This document shows, one piece after another, positions 10,799-19,880 of a DNA stretch of 64,000 nt (its first letter is position 1; each line of letters begins with the position of its first letter). This DNA comes from a bacterium. GTDB taxonomy: Bacteria; Auribacterota; Auribacteria; Auribacterales; Auribacteraceae. The position numbers were made by a program, and so were the translations under genes. Location of the stretch: positions 62,001-126,000 of the forward strand of contig JAHDNF010000002.1 of the NCBI GenBank assembly GCA_018435605.1, read 5' to 3'. Below the pieces are notes generated by a model that saw only the letters and a program-made list of their open reading frames with translations, was not told the DNA's origin and ran no database searches.

Positions 10799-12121
10799 AT
10801 GGAACAATCATTTATGCTTGACTACAAGAATCTTAAATCAAATCTTATAAAACATACGGGGCATTTATTCATCAGCAATTCGTCCGTAGCGGCGATCAAT
10901 TTCCTGATAAACATCATGCTTGTGCGTTCGCTCGGGGCTCAGGACAACGGTCTTATTGTGCTGACGATCACCATAGCGAGTATGGTAAGCCTGTTTATCG
11001 ATCTGCGTTTTTGTGAAGCGTTGATAAAATATATAGGCGACTTTATTTCTCAGGGGCGAAAAGACCTTGCTCTGGGAATGATATATCTGGGCTACACAAT
11101 TGATTTCGGACTGGGAATACTCAGTTGCGTCATTTTGTTCTTCGGAAGGCGCGCTCTAGCCGGTTTGTTTAATCAACCTATGCTTGAAGAACTTTTATAC
11201 ATATACGCAATAATGCTTGTTGTCATTACTGTAAACACAACCTCTATAAATATATTTCAGGCATTCAGCAGATTTACACAGGTTAGCGTCTATGCGGTAT
11301 TAACTAAAGTTATTGACATCTTGGCGATATGTGTCGTGTTAGCGATGGGCATGGGGCCGGTCGGGGTGTTGTATGGGTATCTTTTTTCATCTATTCTATT
11401 TACAGCGATAATAAGTTTTCAGGCAATCGGGTTCGTGCGCAGGGAGTTTGCCGGCATCAACGGGTCATGGCGTGATATTCCTTTTCGCGAAATCGCGTAT
11501 TTTACCTTTCACACAACTTTTTCATCAACCCTCAAATCTCTTAACCGATACATGGACGTGTTTATTCTCGGATATTTCAAGGACCCTCGGGTAGTTACCT
11601 ATTACAAGAACGGAATCGGCCTTGCCGGTATCTTCGGGATGATTTCCGATCCGATTTACAAAGTACTGTTCCCTGTAATCGTTTCATTGCGAAACGCTCA
11701 CGACACCCGAACAATCAAAAAAATCGCAAAAAAAATAATGTTGTTTTCTCTTGTTTTCGGGATACCTGTCGGATTGTTTATCTCATGGTTGGCGCCCTAT
11801 CTGATAACCTATATCTATAAAGGTATGTCCGACCAATCTGTAATAGTTTTGCGAATAGCGATATGGATTCAGGTGTTCAACCTGATGTTATGTTGGCAAA
11901 GGCCGATTTGTCTGGCGTACGGACGATCCGACATAGGTTCTAAAGTAGGCTTGCTGGGATTTGCAGTCTTTATGGTGTCATTATGGATACTCGTGCCGCT
12001 ATACGCTCATACAGGAGCAGTTATCGCTTATGGATTATTGACGCTACTCAACCTTGGTATTGTTTTTTTATGTACGGTTAGAATTATTCGCAGGGCAAGT
12101 GCTGAAAACACAGCCGCTTAA
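10799..12121 (+). CDS. polysaccharide/lipid-linked oligosaccharide flippase (Wzx-like, MATE/MOP superfamily)
   Basis: This is a 440-residue polytopic membrane protein with about 12 to 14 hydrophobic segments, the usual size for the MOP-superfamily polysaccharide flippases that move undecaprenyl-linked sugar repeat units to the outer leaflet. The N-terminal part resembles the family (SNSSVAAINFLINIMLVRSLG, where the charged/loop residues before the second helix are typical), as does the interior NRYMDVFILGYF segment. A second in-frame ATG at 10814 is an alternative start; neither has a strong ribosome binding site. No glycosyltransferase genes adjoin it, so the sugar substrate is unknown. The GDP-fucose synthase 12 kb away is at best indirect context. 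Confidence 0.8.
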   Translation: MEQSFMLDYKNLKSNLIKHTGHLFISNSSVAAINFLINIMLVRSLGAQDNGLIVLTITIASMVSLFIDLRFCEALIKYIGDFISQGRKDLALGMIYLGYTIDFGLGILSCVILFFGRRALAGLFNQPMLEELLYIYAIMLVVITVNTTSINIFQAFSRFTQVSVYAVLTKVIDILAICVVLAMGMGPVGVLYGYLFSSILFTAIISFQAIGFVRREFAGINGSWRDIPFREIAYFTFHTTFSSTLKSLNRYMDVFILGYFKDPRVVTYYKNGIGLAGIFGMISDPIYKVLFPVIVSLRNAHDTRTIKKIAKKIMLFSLVFGIPVGLFISWLAPYLITYIYKGMSDQSVIVLRIAIWIQVFNLMLCWQRPICLAYGRSDIGSKVGLLGFAVFMVSLWILVPLYAHTGAVIAYGLLTLLNLGIVFLCTVRIIRRASAENTAA

Positions 12122-12833
12122 ATATTTTCTTTTACTGTTTTACTATCCCCTATATTATGATAGCGATTATCTCAAAGAGTATAAATGTGAAAACTCTTAA
12201 AAATTTTTCAATAAGTAACTTCGAAAAAATAACAGCAACTGATCTTCTCATTACTAGCAAACACGGTCTAATAACTAATAAAGAGAATATCAGGTTATTC
12301 CCTCTATAGAATGAATCTCCCCGCCCTTACGGACGGGGATTTCCTGCTTGGTTAAATGTATAGAAATTTTTTGTCCAAGATTAATTTTGCCCTCCCCGGG
12401 TCGTCGTCTGACCGAACCACTTTTTGCATCAAATCGGGACTGAAAATATCGCGAAATTACCACAATTAAATCGATATAAATAACTCTAATATAGATAATT
12501 CTACAAACAATAAATACTCCACACCATCCTTTCCTCGTAACACCCAACGACTCAAAAACCACCAAAAAACACCGATTTTTTTCGACCAACAATTTTACTA
12601 CCTGGCCGTTACTACTCGAAGAATTCCTTGTACTGGATCATCGATACGATTTTTTCGTGTGCTTTTTTGCAGATTTTTTGTCAGATTTTCGACAAATTTT
12701 TCAGCCGGTTTCCATGTTGATTTTTGTCGACGGGTTGCCCGTCCACAATCACCTATGTCCCGATCGATCGTATTTCAGAGGGGTGCGAGAGAGCACACGA
12801 TGTTTTTTTTGAAAAAAATAATATTTATACGTA
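12122..12833. other. gene-poor region, 712 bases
   Basis: No convincing gene is visible. Short open frames on both strands have no family resemblance and lack ribosome binding sites. Two small perfect or near-perfect hairpins (about 12328-12349 and 12729-12743) and several T and A runs are present; the first hairpin is described separately as a possible IS200/IS605-type relic. Confidence 0.5.
12296..12420 (-). mobile_element. possible IS200/IS605-family right-end relic (hairpin plus tnpB-tail-like reading)
   Basis: Read on the minus strand, a 22-base hairpin TCCCCGTCCGTAAGGGCGGGGA (quoted here as two arms, TCCCCGTCC and GGGCGGGGA around a short loop) sits at about 12328-12349. The stem is complete with one G-U wobble on the minus strand, whereas the plus strand has a C-A mismatch. 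Hairpins of this kind end many IS200/IS605-type elements, and the reading through it (KQEIPVRKGGEIHS) resembles the tails of TnpB proteins. No zinc-finger or RuvC motif and no tnpA are present, so at most this is a decayed end. Confidence 0.35.
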
Positions 12834-13499
12834 TTATTTATATTTTCTCAGCATTAGAAAAATACCTGATAGCCCAAAAAGGATAATTGAGAACGGCTCA
12901 GGTATCATAGAATAAGTTATTGTTAATTTTGGACGCAACGAGGGATGTGTTTCATAATCTGAAGTACGAAAAAATACATTGGTAAGTCCACTCCAGCTCC
13001 GCATTACAAGACCATAGTTTTCTGAAGGATACATATGCCAATATTGTACAAATTCAGTAATATCCCATTCAATGAATGTGTTCAAAAGAGCTATTCCACC
13101 TAGATTTGAGATCGGTACAGAAAGATCGAATGAAGGTTGATTTTCGTATGTAACATCTAGTTCATTCCAGTCGGAAGTTATGCGGTAAACATTCAATGGG
13201 CTTTCAGTGCTTCCACTAAATTTGTCAAGAGCCAATAACGCATTGGTTACTACGGCGTGTTCTGGTATTACGGATAAATCAAATTCTATTAATGGAATTG
13301 AAATTACAACTTGTGACGGGCTCCCGCCGCGTACAACAAAAAACGCTTCTGTTCCCAAGTTCATTGATGGAGGTGACGATTTGATGTAAGTATCCTTACC
13401 TTCACTACCAGGCTGGAGAGTAATTGTTAAAGCATAATTTTTCGAGCATAAGAAAAAAAGTGTATATAGTAGTATTATTCCCAAGAACAGCTTTTTCAT
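12834..13499 (-). CDS. PEP-CTERM secreted protein with DNRLRE-like beta domain
   Basis: The 221-residue product begins with a signal peptide (MKKLFLGIILLYTLFFLC). It continues with a single beta-rich domain: G-KDTYI near the start, a LIEFDLS segment, then Y-ENQP, FIEWDITEFVQ, YGLVMRS and a final LTITY strand. This pattern matches the DNRLRE/CBM96-like domain of bacterial surface proteins. Residues from about 199 form a PEP-CTERM sorting tail: the IPEP motif, a hydrophobic helix and a basic RKYK end. Such tails are recognised and cleaved by exosortase, which is not encoded in this window. The protein is therefore probably sorted to the surface or extracellular matrix; its ligand is unknown. 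It sits alone with the same orientation as the downstream secreted protein. Confidence 0.8.
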   Translation of the reverse strand: MKKLFLGIILLYTLFFLCSKNYALTITLQPGSEGKDTYIKSSPPSMNLGTEAFFVVRGGSPSQVVISIPLIEFDLSVIPEHAVVTNALLALDKFSGSTESPLNVYRITSDWNELDVTYENQPSFDLSVPISNLGGIALLNTFIEWDITEFVQYWHMYPSENYGLVMRSWSGLTNVFFRTSDYETHPSLRPKLTITYSMIPEPFSIILFGLSGIFLMLRKYK

Positions 13500-13924
13500 T
13501 ACGTAACTCCTTTTTTATTTCGTTAAAAATGTTAAATGGAGAGATATTAAATTACTTTATTATATTCAATTATTGACGCTTTTGTCTAGATAAAATATAG
13601 TGTTCTACATTTTTGAAAAAATGCAAAAATTTTTCATTAACCATAAAACTATTTTAAACCAAGACATCTGCATAACTAATAGCTTTTGCTTATAAAATTT
13701 TAGATTTTTTTCGTCACCCCTAATCTTTTTCCTAAAGAGCAGGCATGCCTGTTACCTACAACTAACTGTAGTTAAGAAATTTATAAAACAAATTGAAAGA
13801 TATCATATATCCTAATTTGATATCGTCGAACTCACCGCGTTCGATCATAATAATAGAAAAACAGGTTATGCAGAGATCTTTATTCATGATTACTAATGAA
13901 ACACTGCATACAAATCATTCCCGT
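13500..13924. other. AT-rich intergenic region
   Basis: It lies between the stop of the 872-residue gene and the start region of the PEP-CTERM gene. It is very AT-rich with no supported gene. The right part should carry the terminator described next, and the left part the promoter of the PEP-CTERM gene, which I could not assign. Confidence 0.5.
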
Positions 13925-13967
13925 AAAAAACGAAATCCGGGCTTATTATATAAAACCCGGATTTCGT
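13925..13967 (-). terminator. rho-independent terminator of the 872-residue secreted protein gene
   Basis: A perfect 12-base inverted repeat (ACGAAATCCGGG at 13930-13941 and CCCGGATTTCGT at 13956-13967) surrounds a 14-base AT loop. On the minus strand it is followed directly by a run of six T. It lies about 30 bases past the stop codon at 13999. Confidence 0.9.
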
Positions 13968-13998
13968 ACAAACTTCAGTTTGCAATATTCTCTGACTA

Positions 13999-16617
13999 TT
14001 ATAAAGTACGCAAATCGGCAATCAACTGTTCGATAAGAGCACTCACCCCTTTATCAGCCGGAAGTAAAAGTACCGACTGATCCAAAGCGGCTTCAAGCCT
14101 GCTGATAGCTCGTACATAATTATATGCCAAAATATCACCTTTAGCTTGTTGTAACCGGTTTATCACACGATTCTTTATTTGACTGGCCGGTAACGTGTTG
14201 GCAGTAGCTATGATATTATCTATACTAGCAACCGCGTCCTCGTGAGTAAACCCTGCAACTGCCTGCACCATAACCGAGAAAGACACAGAACCCTGTGCGC
14301 CGGCATTATCTTGTACCGTTACGGTAACCAAATATGTACCGGCGGTTGAATACACATGGCTTCCGTTTACAATGCCGTTGGATACCCCGTACTGTTCAAA
14401 AACGTTGTCGCCCCAGTTTATTATCGCTATATGAGTATCCTGCTGGCCTGCATCGGAATAAGTAGCCGGAGGTAACCCGACCGATTCCCCGACAGATACT
14501 TGTCTGTTCGGCAAAGGATTTACAACCGGCGCTACGTTGAGAAATGTAACATCGGCGGTGGCTATTGCGGAAAGATTGAAGTTATTAGTTACCCGTACAG
14601 TAACGGTAAATGTAGTCTCATCCGGCCTTGATATGGATTGTGTCGCACCGGATAGTTCAAAAATACCATCGTTATTGATGTCCCATTCGTATGTCAAAGG
14701 AGAATCCTGCGGATCCAACGATCCCCGCGCATCCAGTAACACCGTAGCGCCTTCCGTAGCTGTATAAGGACCGCCTGCGTTTGCTACAGGAGGTTGGTAT
14801 ACCGTCGCCGGCATTATCGTTACCGTACCGTTGGATGTATCTGTTCCTATAAGACCGTTTGCGGATTCCTGCGCAACTATCTGTAAAAAATATTCACCGG
14901 TTTCTACGCCTGCGGTTGCCGGAACGAATGTTGCCGTTGCGGTAACCAATCGGGACGGCGCCGTTATGTTCACTGTTGTTGAGGCAACCTGAATTTCCTG
15001 TGATCCGTCGCATACAAAAATCGATACGTTAATCTGGTTAGTATCGGCATCATATACGGTATATGCAATTTCGACAGGACTGTTTGAGGCGAATTCACCG
15101 CTATTGGGGGTAACTATAGTTGCTACCGGAGCCGAGTTGTAATCCTGATTCGGCTGTGACAATGCATCGGGACGTAACTTGCGGTAAGCCTCGTCATTAG
15201 CGGCATCCGTTTCGTAATAATGAATTATCGTGCCTGAAAAAACCGAATATTGAGAGTACAATGTTTCAAGTTCGCTTATCAACTGTTCCAATAGTTCGTT
15301 TCCATGATTCCAGAAAGAAACATAACTGTACGGGTCGTCGCCTCCCAGATTCTTCGTTTCGAGCGCAATAAAAACTGATTTATCTTCTCCCAGCAACTCG
15401 GAATACGCTATTTCAGTAGCGCTCATACCTGTCGCTCCGGTAGTAGTCCAGTAATTTATTACGGTTACACAGTCTACGATATCCTGCACATATTCGTTAA
15501 CCGGACGATAATTATAAGTATGTTCGTCATACCAGTACGGAATTGTTGCCCCGAAAATCAACGTATCAGCTTGTAAGGCGTTATGTGAATCGACCATATC
15601 CTGATAATATGCGAGGTTTTGTATATATTGCCCCCATATTGTATTGCTCGGCCAGTTGGGCAGTACATGCGGTTCGATATTAAACTGAACTCCGTCAAAT
15701 CGCTCATGGATATCAGCTTTAGCATTGTATTGAAAAAGTTTCTGTAACTGAGCCACTGCGTACGACCGGTAAGCATCCAACGCCCAGCTTGGATCGCCGG
15801 ATAAAAAAACGACTTTCAATCCACGGCTGTGAGCATCGGCAATGAACAAGCTGACCGCCTCAAAAGATGTATTGACTATATCCATGGAATCGAAATTCAT
15901 TAATACAGTCGAAATTTTAGCGTTAGGGTTTCCGTGTGGAGCAGTAATAAAACTGAAAAATTCGCGTTGAGCCTGCGGCTGATTGATTATATTGGTACTT
16001 TGACCCCAGACATACAACCCGCGATTGTTTGCCCATTCTTCTGGAACAGAATTATCATTAGCCGTAACATAGTGGACAGCAACGGATGAGTCGTTATATC
16101 CGTTTTCACCGTTTCCCACTACGTATACACCGAAATACACTTCATCCGATTCGGTAGCCCACTCGCCGTTTTCCGTAGCATAAGGAGAATCGTTGTCACG
16201 GCACAGTGTAAATGTCCAATCGACTTCCACACCGATAAACCTGCCTCTTCTATCATAAAGTTTCGTAACAGACGTCGAAGAGTAATCCGCGAGAAATATT
16301 GACGAGGTATCCCTCGGACCGGAAAAATATGTTTCTATGAATGTGGTTATCCATAACTTGTTGTGAGAAGAATCCAAACGCATCATCAGCACAGGATAAT
16401 TTATTTTACGTACATCAGTAATTCGCAAATAACAATAACTTATCGTAGAACTATAATAACGGGCTTTGACTGTGTACGCCCCAGACATATCGGTTGATAT
16501 CTGCGAAAAATCAAACGATATTTCATTAGCAGGTGCGCTTGCCTGACCATAGCAGGTCGAGGCAAGCAAAACTGAAATGCCGATCAAAACAAATAAATTC
16601 CATCCGTGTTTTTTCAT
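13999..16617 (-). CDS. secreted protein with GH-like barrel, PKD/Ig domains and helical tail
   Basis: The 872-residue protein starts with a signal peptide (cleavage near CYGQA). Residues about 30-190 form a beta-rich domain. Residues about 195-480 look like a TIM barrel, with the strand-loop FDGVQFNIEPH at 307-316; Glu315 ends a D-G-x-x-x-x-x-E pattern that recalls the GH18 catalytic DxxDxDxE motif but lacks its full set of acids. An Ig-like module (about 495-605) and two PKD-like domains follow (VANAGGPYTATEG from 611 and NWGDN near 734). The last 85 residues are helical (RLQQAKGDI, ISRLEAALDQ). The barrel suggests a glycan-acting secreted enzyme, but the family could not be named. A strong terminator follows, so it is probably monocistronic. 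Confidence 0.75.
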   Translation of the reverse strand: MKKHGWNLFVLIGISVLLASTCYGQASAPANEISFDFSQISTDMSGAYTVKARYYSSTISYCYLRITDVRKINYPVLMMRLDSSHNKLWITTFIETYFSGPRDTSSIFLADYSSTSVTKLYDRRGRFIGVEVDWTFTLCRDNDSPYATENGEWATESDEVYFGVYVVGNGENGYNDSSVAVHYVTANDNSVPEEWANNRGLYVWGQSTNIINQPQAQREFFSFITAPHGNPNAKISTVLMNFDSMDIVNTSFEAVSLFIADAHSRGLKVVFLSGDPSWALDAYRSYAVAQLQKLFQYNAKADIHERFDGVQFNIEPHVLPNWPSNTIWGQYIQNLAYYQDMVDSHNALQADTLIFGATIPYWYDEHTYNYRPVNEYVQDIVDCVTVINYWTTTGATGMSATEIAYSELLGEDKSVFIALETKNLGGDDPYSYVSFWNHGNELLEQLISELETLYSQYSVFSGTIIHYYETDAANDEAYRKLRPDALSQPNQDYNSAPVATIVTPNSGEFASNSPVEIAYTVYDADTNQINVSIFVCDGSQEIQVASTTVNITAPSRLVTATATFVPATAGVETGEYFLQIVAQESANGLIGTDTSNGTVTIMPATVYQPPVANAGGPYTATEGATVLLDARGSLDPQDSPLTYEWDINNDGIFELSGATQSISRPDETTFTVTVRVTNNFNLSAIATADVTFLNVAPVVNPLPNRQVSVGESVGLPPATYSDAGQQDTHIAIINWGDNVFEQYGVSNGIVNGSHVYSTAGTYLVTVTVQDNAGAQGSVSFSVMVQAVAGFTHEDAVASIDNIIATANTLPASQIKNRVINRLQQAKGDILAYNYVRAISRLEAALDQSVLLLPADKGVSALIEQLIADLRTL

Positions 16618-16869
16618 AAAAAACTCCTTTTCTTAGTTAAAATTTGGTAAAATTTAAATTTCAGACGTCAGACGAGGGTATAAGATCAAATATAATTATA
16701 GCATATAGACTTTAATTTGACAACGCCTCGCGCAATTTTGTTTCAAATAAATCTGAGACTCCCGCAAAAATATTTTTTTGTACACAAACAAAAGCCTCTC
16801 TCTTTGAATACTTTTAGCATTTTACATACTGAAATATGGGTTCTATAAAACGGCTTAAAAAACGAAATA
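16618..16869. other. intergenic region
   Basis: These 250 AT-rich bases lie between two minus-strand genes. They must contain the promoter of the 872-residue secreted protein, whose ribosome binding site (AAGGAG) is just before the start at 16617. Nothing else was identified. Confidence 0.4.
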
Positions 16870-19164
16870 TCAGGTTACCTTATTAGAGATATGCTTTGAA
16901 ATGGTAAAAAAGAATGTCGAGCCTTTTCCTTCCTCCGAGTCAACCCATATTGATCCGCCGTGATCCGCGATGACTTTTTGCACGATACTCAATCCAAGTC
17001 CTGTGCCGGGATATTCGTCATTGGAATGCAACCTTGTGAACGACTCGAATATTGTTTTATGATATTCTTTATCTATGCCTACTCCGTTATCTTTAATATA
17101 AAACTCGTACTCCTTTTCCGACTCACGGCAACCCACCTCTACCTCCACCGGTTTTCCTGCGATTAAATTCTTCGACGAATATTTGATCGCGTTGTCGATT
17201 AGATTCAAAAAGACCTCGCCCATCTTTATGCGGTCACAGATTATAGAGGGCAACTCCGATGAAATGTTTATCCGTACGTCATAGCGGACGATATCGTTTT
17301 CAAGACGCTCAAGCACTGTCTTTAGGAGTTCGTTGACATCCACTTCTTCGAACGGATTATGTATGCGCGATATACGAGATAATGTCAACAAGTTGGCGAC
17401 CAGTTCGTCCATACGTCCAGCCGCGCGCTTTATACGCGCCACATATTCCGCCACCTTAGGGCTCAGATTCTTGCCGTGATGTTCCTCGATAAGCAGAGCA
17501 AAACTCTGGATGATAGAAATCGGATTGCGCAGATCATGGCTGGCCACATGGGTAAAATTGTTCAATTCTTTGTTCACCTCTTCCAGCTCTTTATTTTTTT
17601 GGGCAAGAGAAAACAGCATCTGCTCCATTTCCGCTTCGGCTTTTCGTTGTTCGGTTATATCTATCGCCGTTGCCGCGGTAAACAGCGGTTCTCCGTCATC
17701 GTCGCGGATAACCACACTGTTATGGAGCATCGGGAAAACGGTTCCGTCTTTGCGGGTATGCCATATTTCGTGGCCGCTGACCTTATCTGTCCTTAGGATA
17801 ACCCGCGTTGAAGCCTCCACCTGTTTCATCTGTTCTTTGTTATGTAAAATAGTGAAATGTTGATTCGTGAGTTCGTCTACCGTATAGCCGTGTACCTGCG
17901 CATAATATTTGTTCGTATACAAAATTGTCCCGCTGGTATCTACTATACTCACACCGTAATTCGCGCTATCCGATATAGTTTTGAATTTTTTCAGTTCTTC
18001 TTCAGCGTATTTTCGTATTGTGATGTCAAACGCCACTATAGCGGTAAACACGGGATCGCCTTTGGAATCCCGAATGCTGATCACGTGATGCATCATGGGA
18101 AACTCTGTGCCGTCCTTGCGCGCATGCCATATTTCCTGAGCGCTTACGCTTCCGTGTTGGGCAAGCTCATCTTTGATCTTCAAAAGGATTTCCTTTTGTC
18201 TCTCGTTATGACAGACCGTATAATGTTTGCCGGTTAGCTCGCTTATAGCGTATCCGTGTACGGAAGCAAAATATTGATTGCTGTATAAAATTACATTCCG
18301 GGGGTCAATGATGGCGATTCCGAAATTGGCATTATCGGATATGGTTTTAAATTTCCTTATTTCATCTTCGGTACGCATTCGTTCGGTGATATCTTGTATC
18401 GTGCCGAGCATACGGTAAATGCTACCGGTATCATCTTTGAGAAAAACCCCTTTGTCTTCCAGATGTATATATTCGCCGTCCGCACGCTTAAACCTGTAAT
18501 ACATTGTGATTGGAATTCCCGACTCTACGGACTGTTCCAACTGGTTTATTACCGTATCGCAATCGTCGGGATGTACACGCGACCTCCATGCGTCAATACC
18601 GAAATTGCGGAATTCTTCTTGATTAAACCCTGTAATTTCACTGACAGCTCCTGCCCATGTTATAGTCTTATTGAGAACATAATAATCGTATACCATGTGA
18701 TGCGTCTGCTCAATTATCAGTCTGTAGCGTTCCTCGCTTTCCGCAAGGGCACGTTCCGCAGTTTTACGGGAACCCAATTCCGCGTGTAACTCTCCGTTTT
18801 TTTGGGACACTAATCGCTTGAGAGAACGATTCCATATCAAAATACCTGTTATAGCCGATATTACCAGTATGATGAAAAACTTCAGCCAAAATGATTTTTC
18901 AGTATAAAACACCGGCGGCTCCAGCCCTATCCATTTGGAATAAAAAGCATTGCGCTCTTCATCGGTCATCATAGACAGCGCATCCTGCAAAATAGCATTC
19001 AACACAGGTTGTTCTTGATTTTCCAGCCATGCTTCCTGATCCGGCATAATCCGGCACGGCTTATCGGGTTGAGTCTTTTGGAAAGACAGCCGCAAAACCA
19101 GCCCTACAGCTAAACAGGCAATGGTAAATAAAAAAATTGAAACGGCTTTATTTTTGAATTCCAC
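16870..19164 (-). CDS. membrane PAS-domain sensor histidine kinase with vestigial periplasmic domain
   Basis: The 764-residue kinase has a transmembrane segment at about 7-27, a short periplasmic loop (28-90), and a second membrane segment at about 92-111. Three PAS/PAC units follow at about 143-262, 270-388 and 394-508, and units 2 and 3 are near duplicates. A coiled segment then leads to HisKA (SHDLRNP, His543) and HATPase_c (N box at NLIDNAIKYS, G1 DNGVGI near 692, G2 GTGLGL near 720). There is no receiver domain, so it must phosphorylate a separate regulator; none is adjacent. The periplasmic loop resembles the two ends of a BvgS-type solute-binding domain joined together (EAWLENQ followed by TDEERNAFYSKWIGL), with the sensor core missing. 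The input signal is unknown. Confidence 0.9.
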   Translation of the reverse strand: MEFKNKAVSIFLFTIACLAVGLVLRLSFQKTQPDKPCRIMPDQEAWLENQEQPVLNAILQDALSMMTDEERNAFYSKWIGLEPPVFYTEKSFWLKFFIILVISAITGILIWNRSLKRLVSQKNGELHAELGSRKTAERALAESEERYRLIIEQTHHMVYDYYVLNKTITWAGAVSEITGFNQEEFRNFGIDAWRSRVHPDDCDTVINQLEQSVESGIPITMYYRFKRADGEYIHLEDKGVFLKDDTGSIYRMLGTIQDITERMRTEDEIRKFKTISDNANFGIAIIDPRNVILYSNQYFASVHGYAISELTGKHYTVCHNERQKEILLKIKDELAQHGSVSAQEIWHARKDGTEFPMMHHVISIRDSKGDPVFTAIVAFDITIRKYAEEELKKFKTISDSANYGVSIVDTSGTILYTNKYYAQVHGYTVDELTNQHFTILHNKEQMKQVEASTRVILRTDKVSGHEIWHTRKDGTVFPMLHNSVVIRDDDGEPLFTAATAIDITEQRKAEAEMEQMLFSLAQKNKELEEVNKELNNFTHVASHDLRNPISIIQSFALLIEEHHGKNLSPKVAEYVARIKRAAGRMDELVANLLTLSRISRIHNPFEEVDVNELLKTVLERLENDIVRYDVRINISSELPSIICDRIKMGEVFLNLIDNAIKYSSKNLIAGKPVEVEVGCRESEKEYEFYIKDNGVGIDKEYHKTIFESFTRLHSNDEYPGTGLGLSIVQKVIADHGGSIWVDSEEGKGSTFFFTISKHISNKVT

Positions 19165-19179
19165 GCAATTTATTCCTTG

Positions 19180-19662
19180 TTATTCAAATAATGAACGAGG
19201 ATCGACAAAATATGAAAGTAGCGTGTCTGCGACAATATCAGTCCGTATAACACGCCCACGATTGACATAAAGTGTAGTGAAATCTCTGTCATACCCCATC
19301 TTAGCTATAACGTGCACATCAAAACACCACACCAACAGAGAGTTATTATCAGTCCATTGTATCATTTCGCTTTTCTTACCATATTTTTTTATACACTGCT
19401 TGCCTGATATGGTAATTGATGAACCGATATTTTTTTTCCGCACTGTATCGTATATTTTTACCGTAGCTATCGCATGCAGTTCGAAAAGTTGTGTAAGTGT
19501 ACCTCCTGGGATACGCTTTAAATTGATACGCGCCTCATAATTTCCATCTGAAGATGGTTTTACAATAGTTTTTGAAAAAAAATATTGAGGGACAATCCAC
19601 AAAGCAACAAATAGAAATATAATGCCGAATATTATTCCTAAAATACCGAAAATATATCTCAT
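19180..19662 (-). CDS. small membrane-anchored protein of unknown function
   Basis: This is a 160-residue protein with one N-terminal transmembrane helix (about 3-27, FGILGIIFGIIFLFVALWIV) and a beta-rich soluble part predicted outside the cytoplasm. The soluble part contains ARINLKRIPGG, an SITISGKQCIKKYG segment and a WTDNNSLLVW segment. I do not recognise a family. It ends 15 bases before the start of the PAS kinase gene and shares its strand, so the two could be co-transcribed and the protein could be an accessory of that kinase. This link is inference from spacing only. Confidence 0.65.
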   Translation of the reverse strand: MRYIFGILGIIFGIIFLFVALWIVPQYFFSKTIVKPSSDGNYEARINLKRIPGGTLTQLFELHAIATVKIYDTVRKKNIGSSITISGKQCIKKYGKKSEMIQWTDNNSLLVWCFDVHVIAKMGYDRDFTTLYVNRGRVIRTDIVADTLLSYFVDPRSLFE

Positions 19663-19880
19663 TATTGCCCGGTAGCCTCCATGATATTTTAAACAGATGT
19701 CTACTATATATTAAAACTAACACAATGTTAAACAATTTCCCAATGAAGACATTAAAAGAATTTAAAAATTATTACTTCGAGGAATTTGACGACTACTGTC
19801 TTATAGTACATTGAGGTTATTGTCACACAAACTACGGAAACCAAATACTTTTTTCAATCAATTAACTAAGATACGCAGTA

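Noticed and set aside
12290-12592. 100-residue minus-strand frame as a real protein
   Set aside because: Only the hairpin-tail part looks like anything known, and it lacks the catalytic and zinc-finger parts of TnpB. It is listed only as a possible relic.
12659-12886. 75-residue plus-strand frame in the gene-poor region
   Set aside because: Overlaps the end of the PEP-CTERM gene, has no ribosome binding site, and a composition typical of random AT-rich DNA.
13793-14080. 95-residue plus-strand frame
   Set aside because: It runs through the terminator at 13925-13967 and into the 3' end of the 872-residue gene, so it is not plausible.
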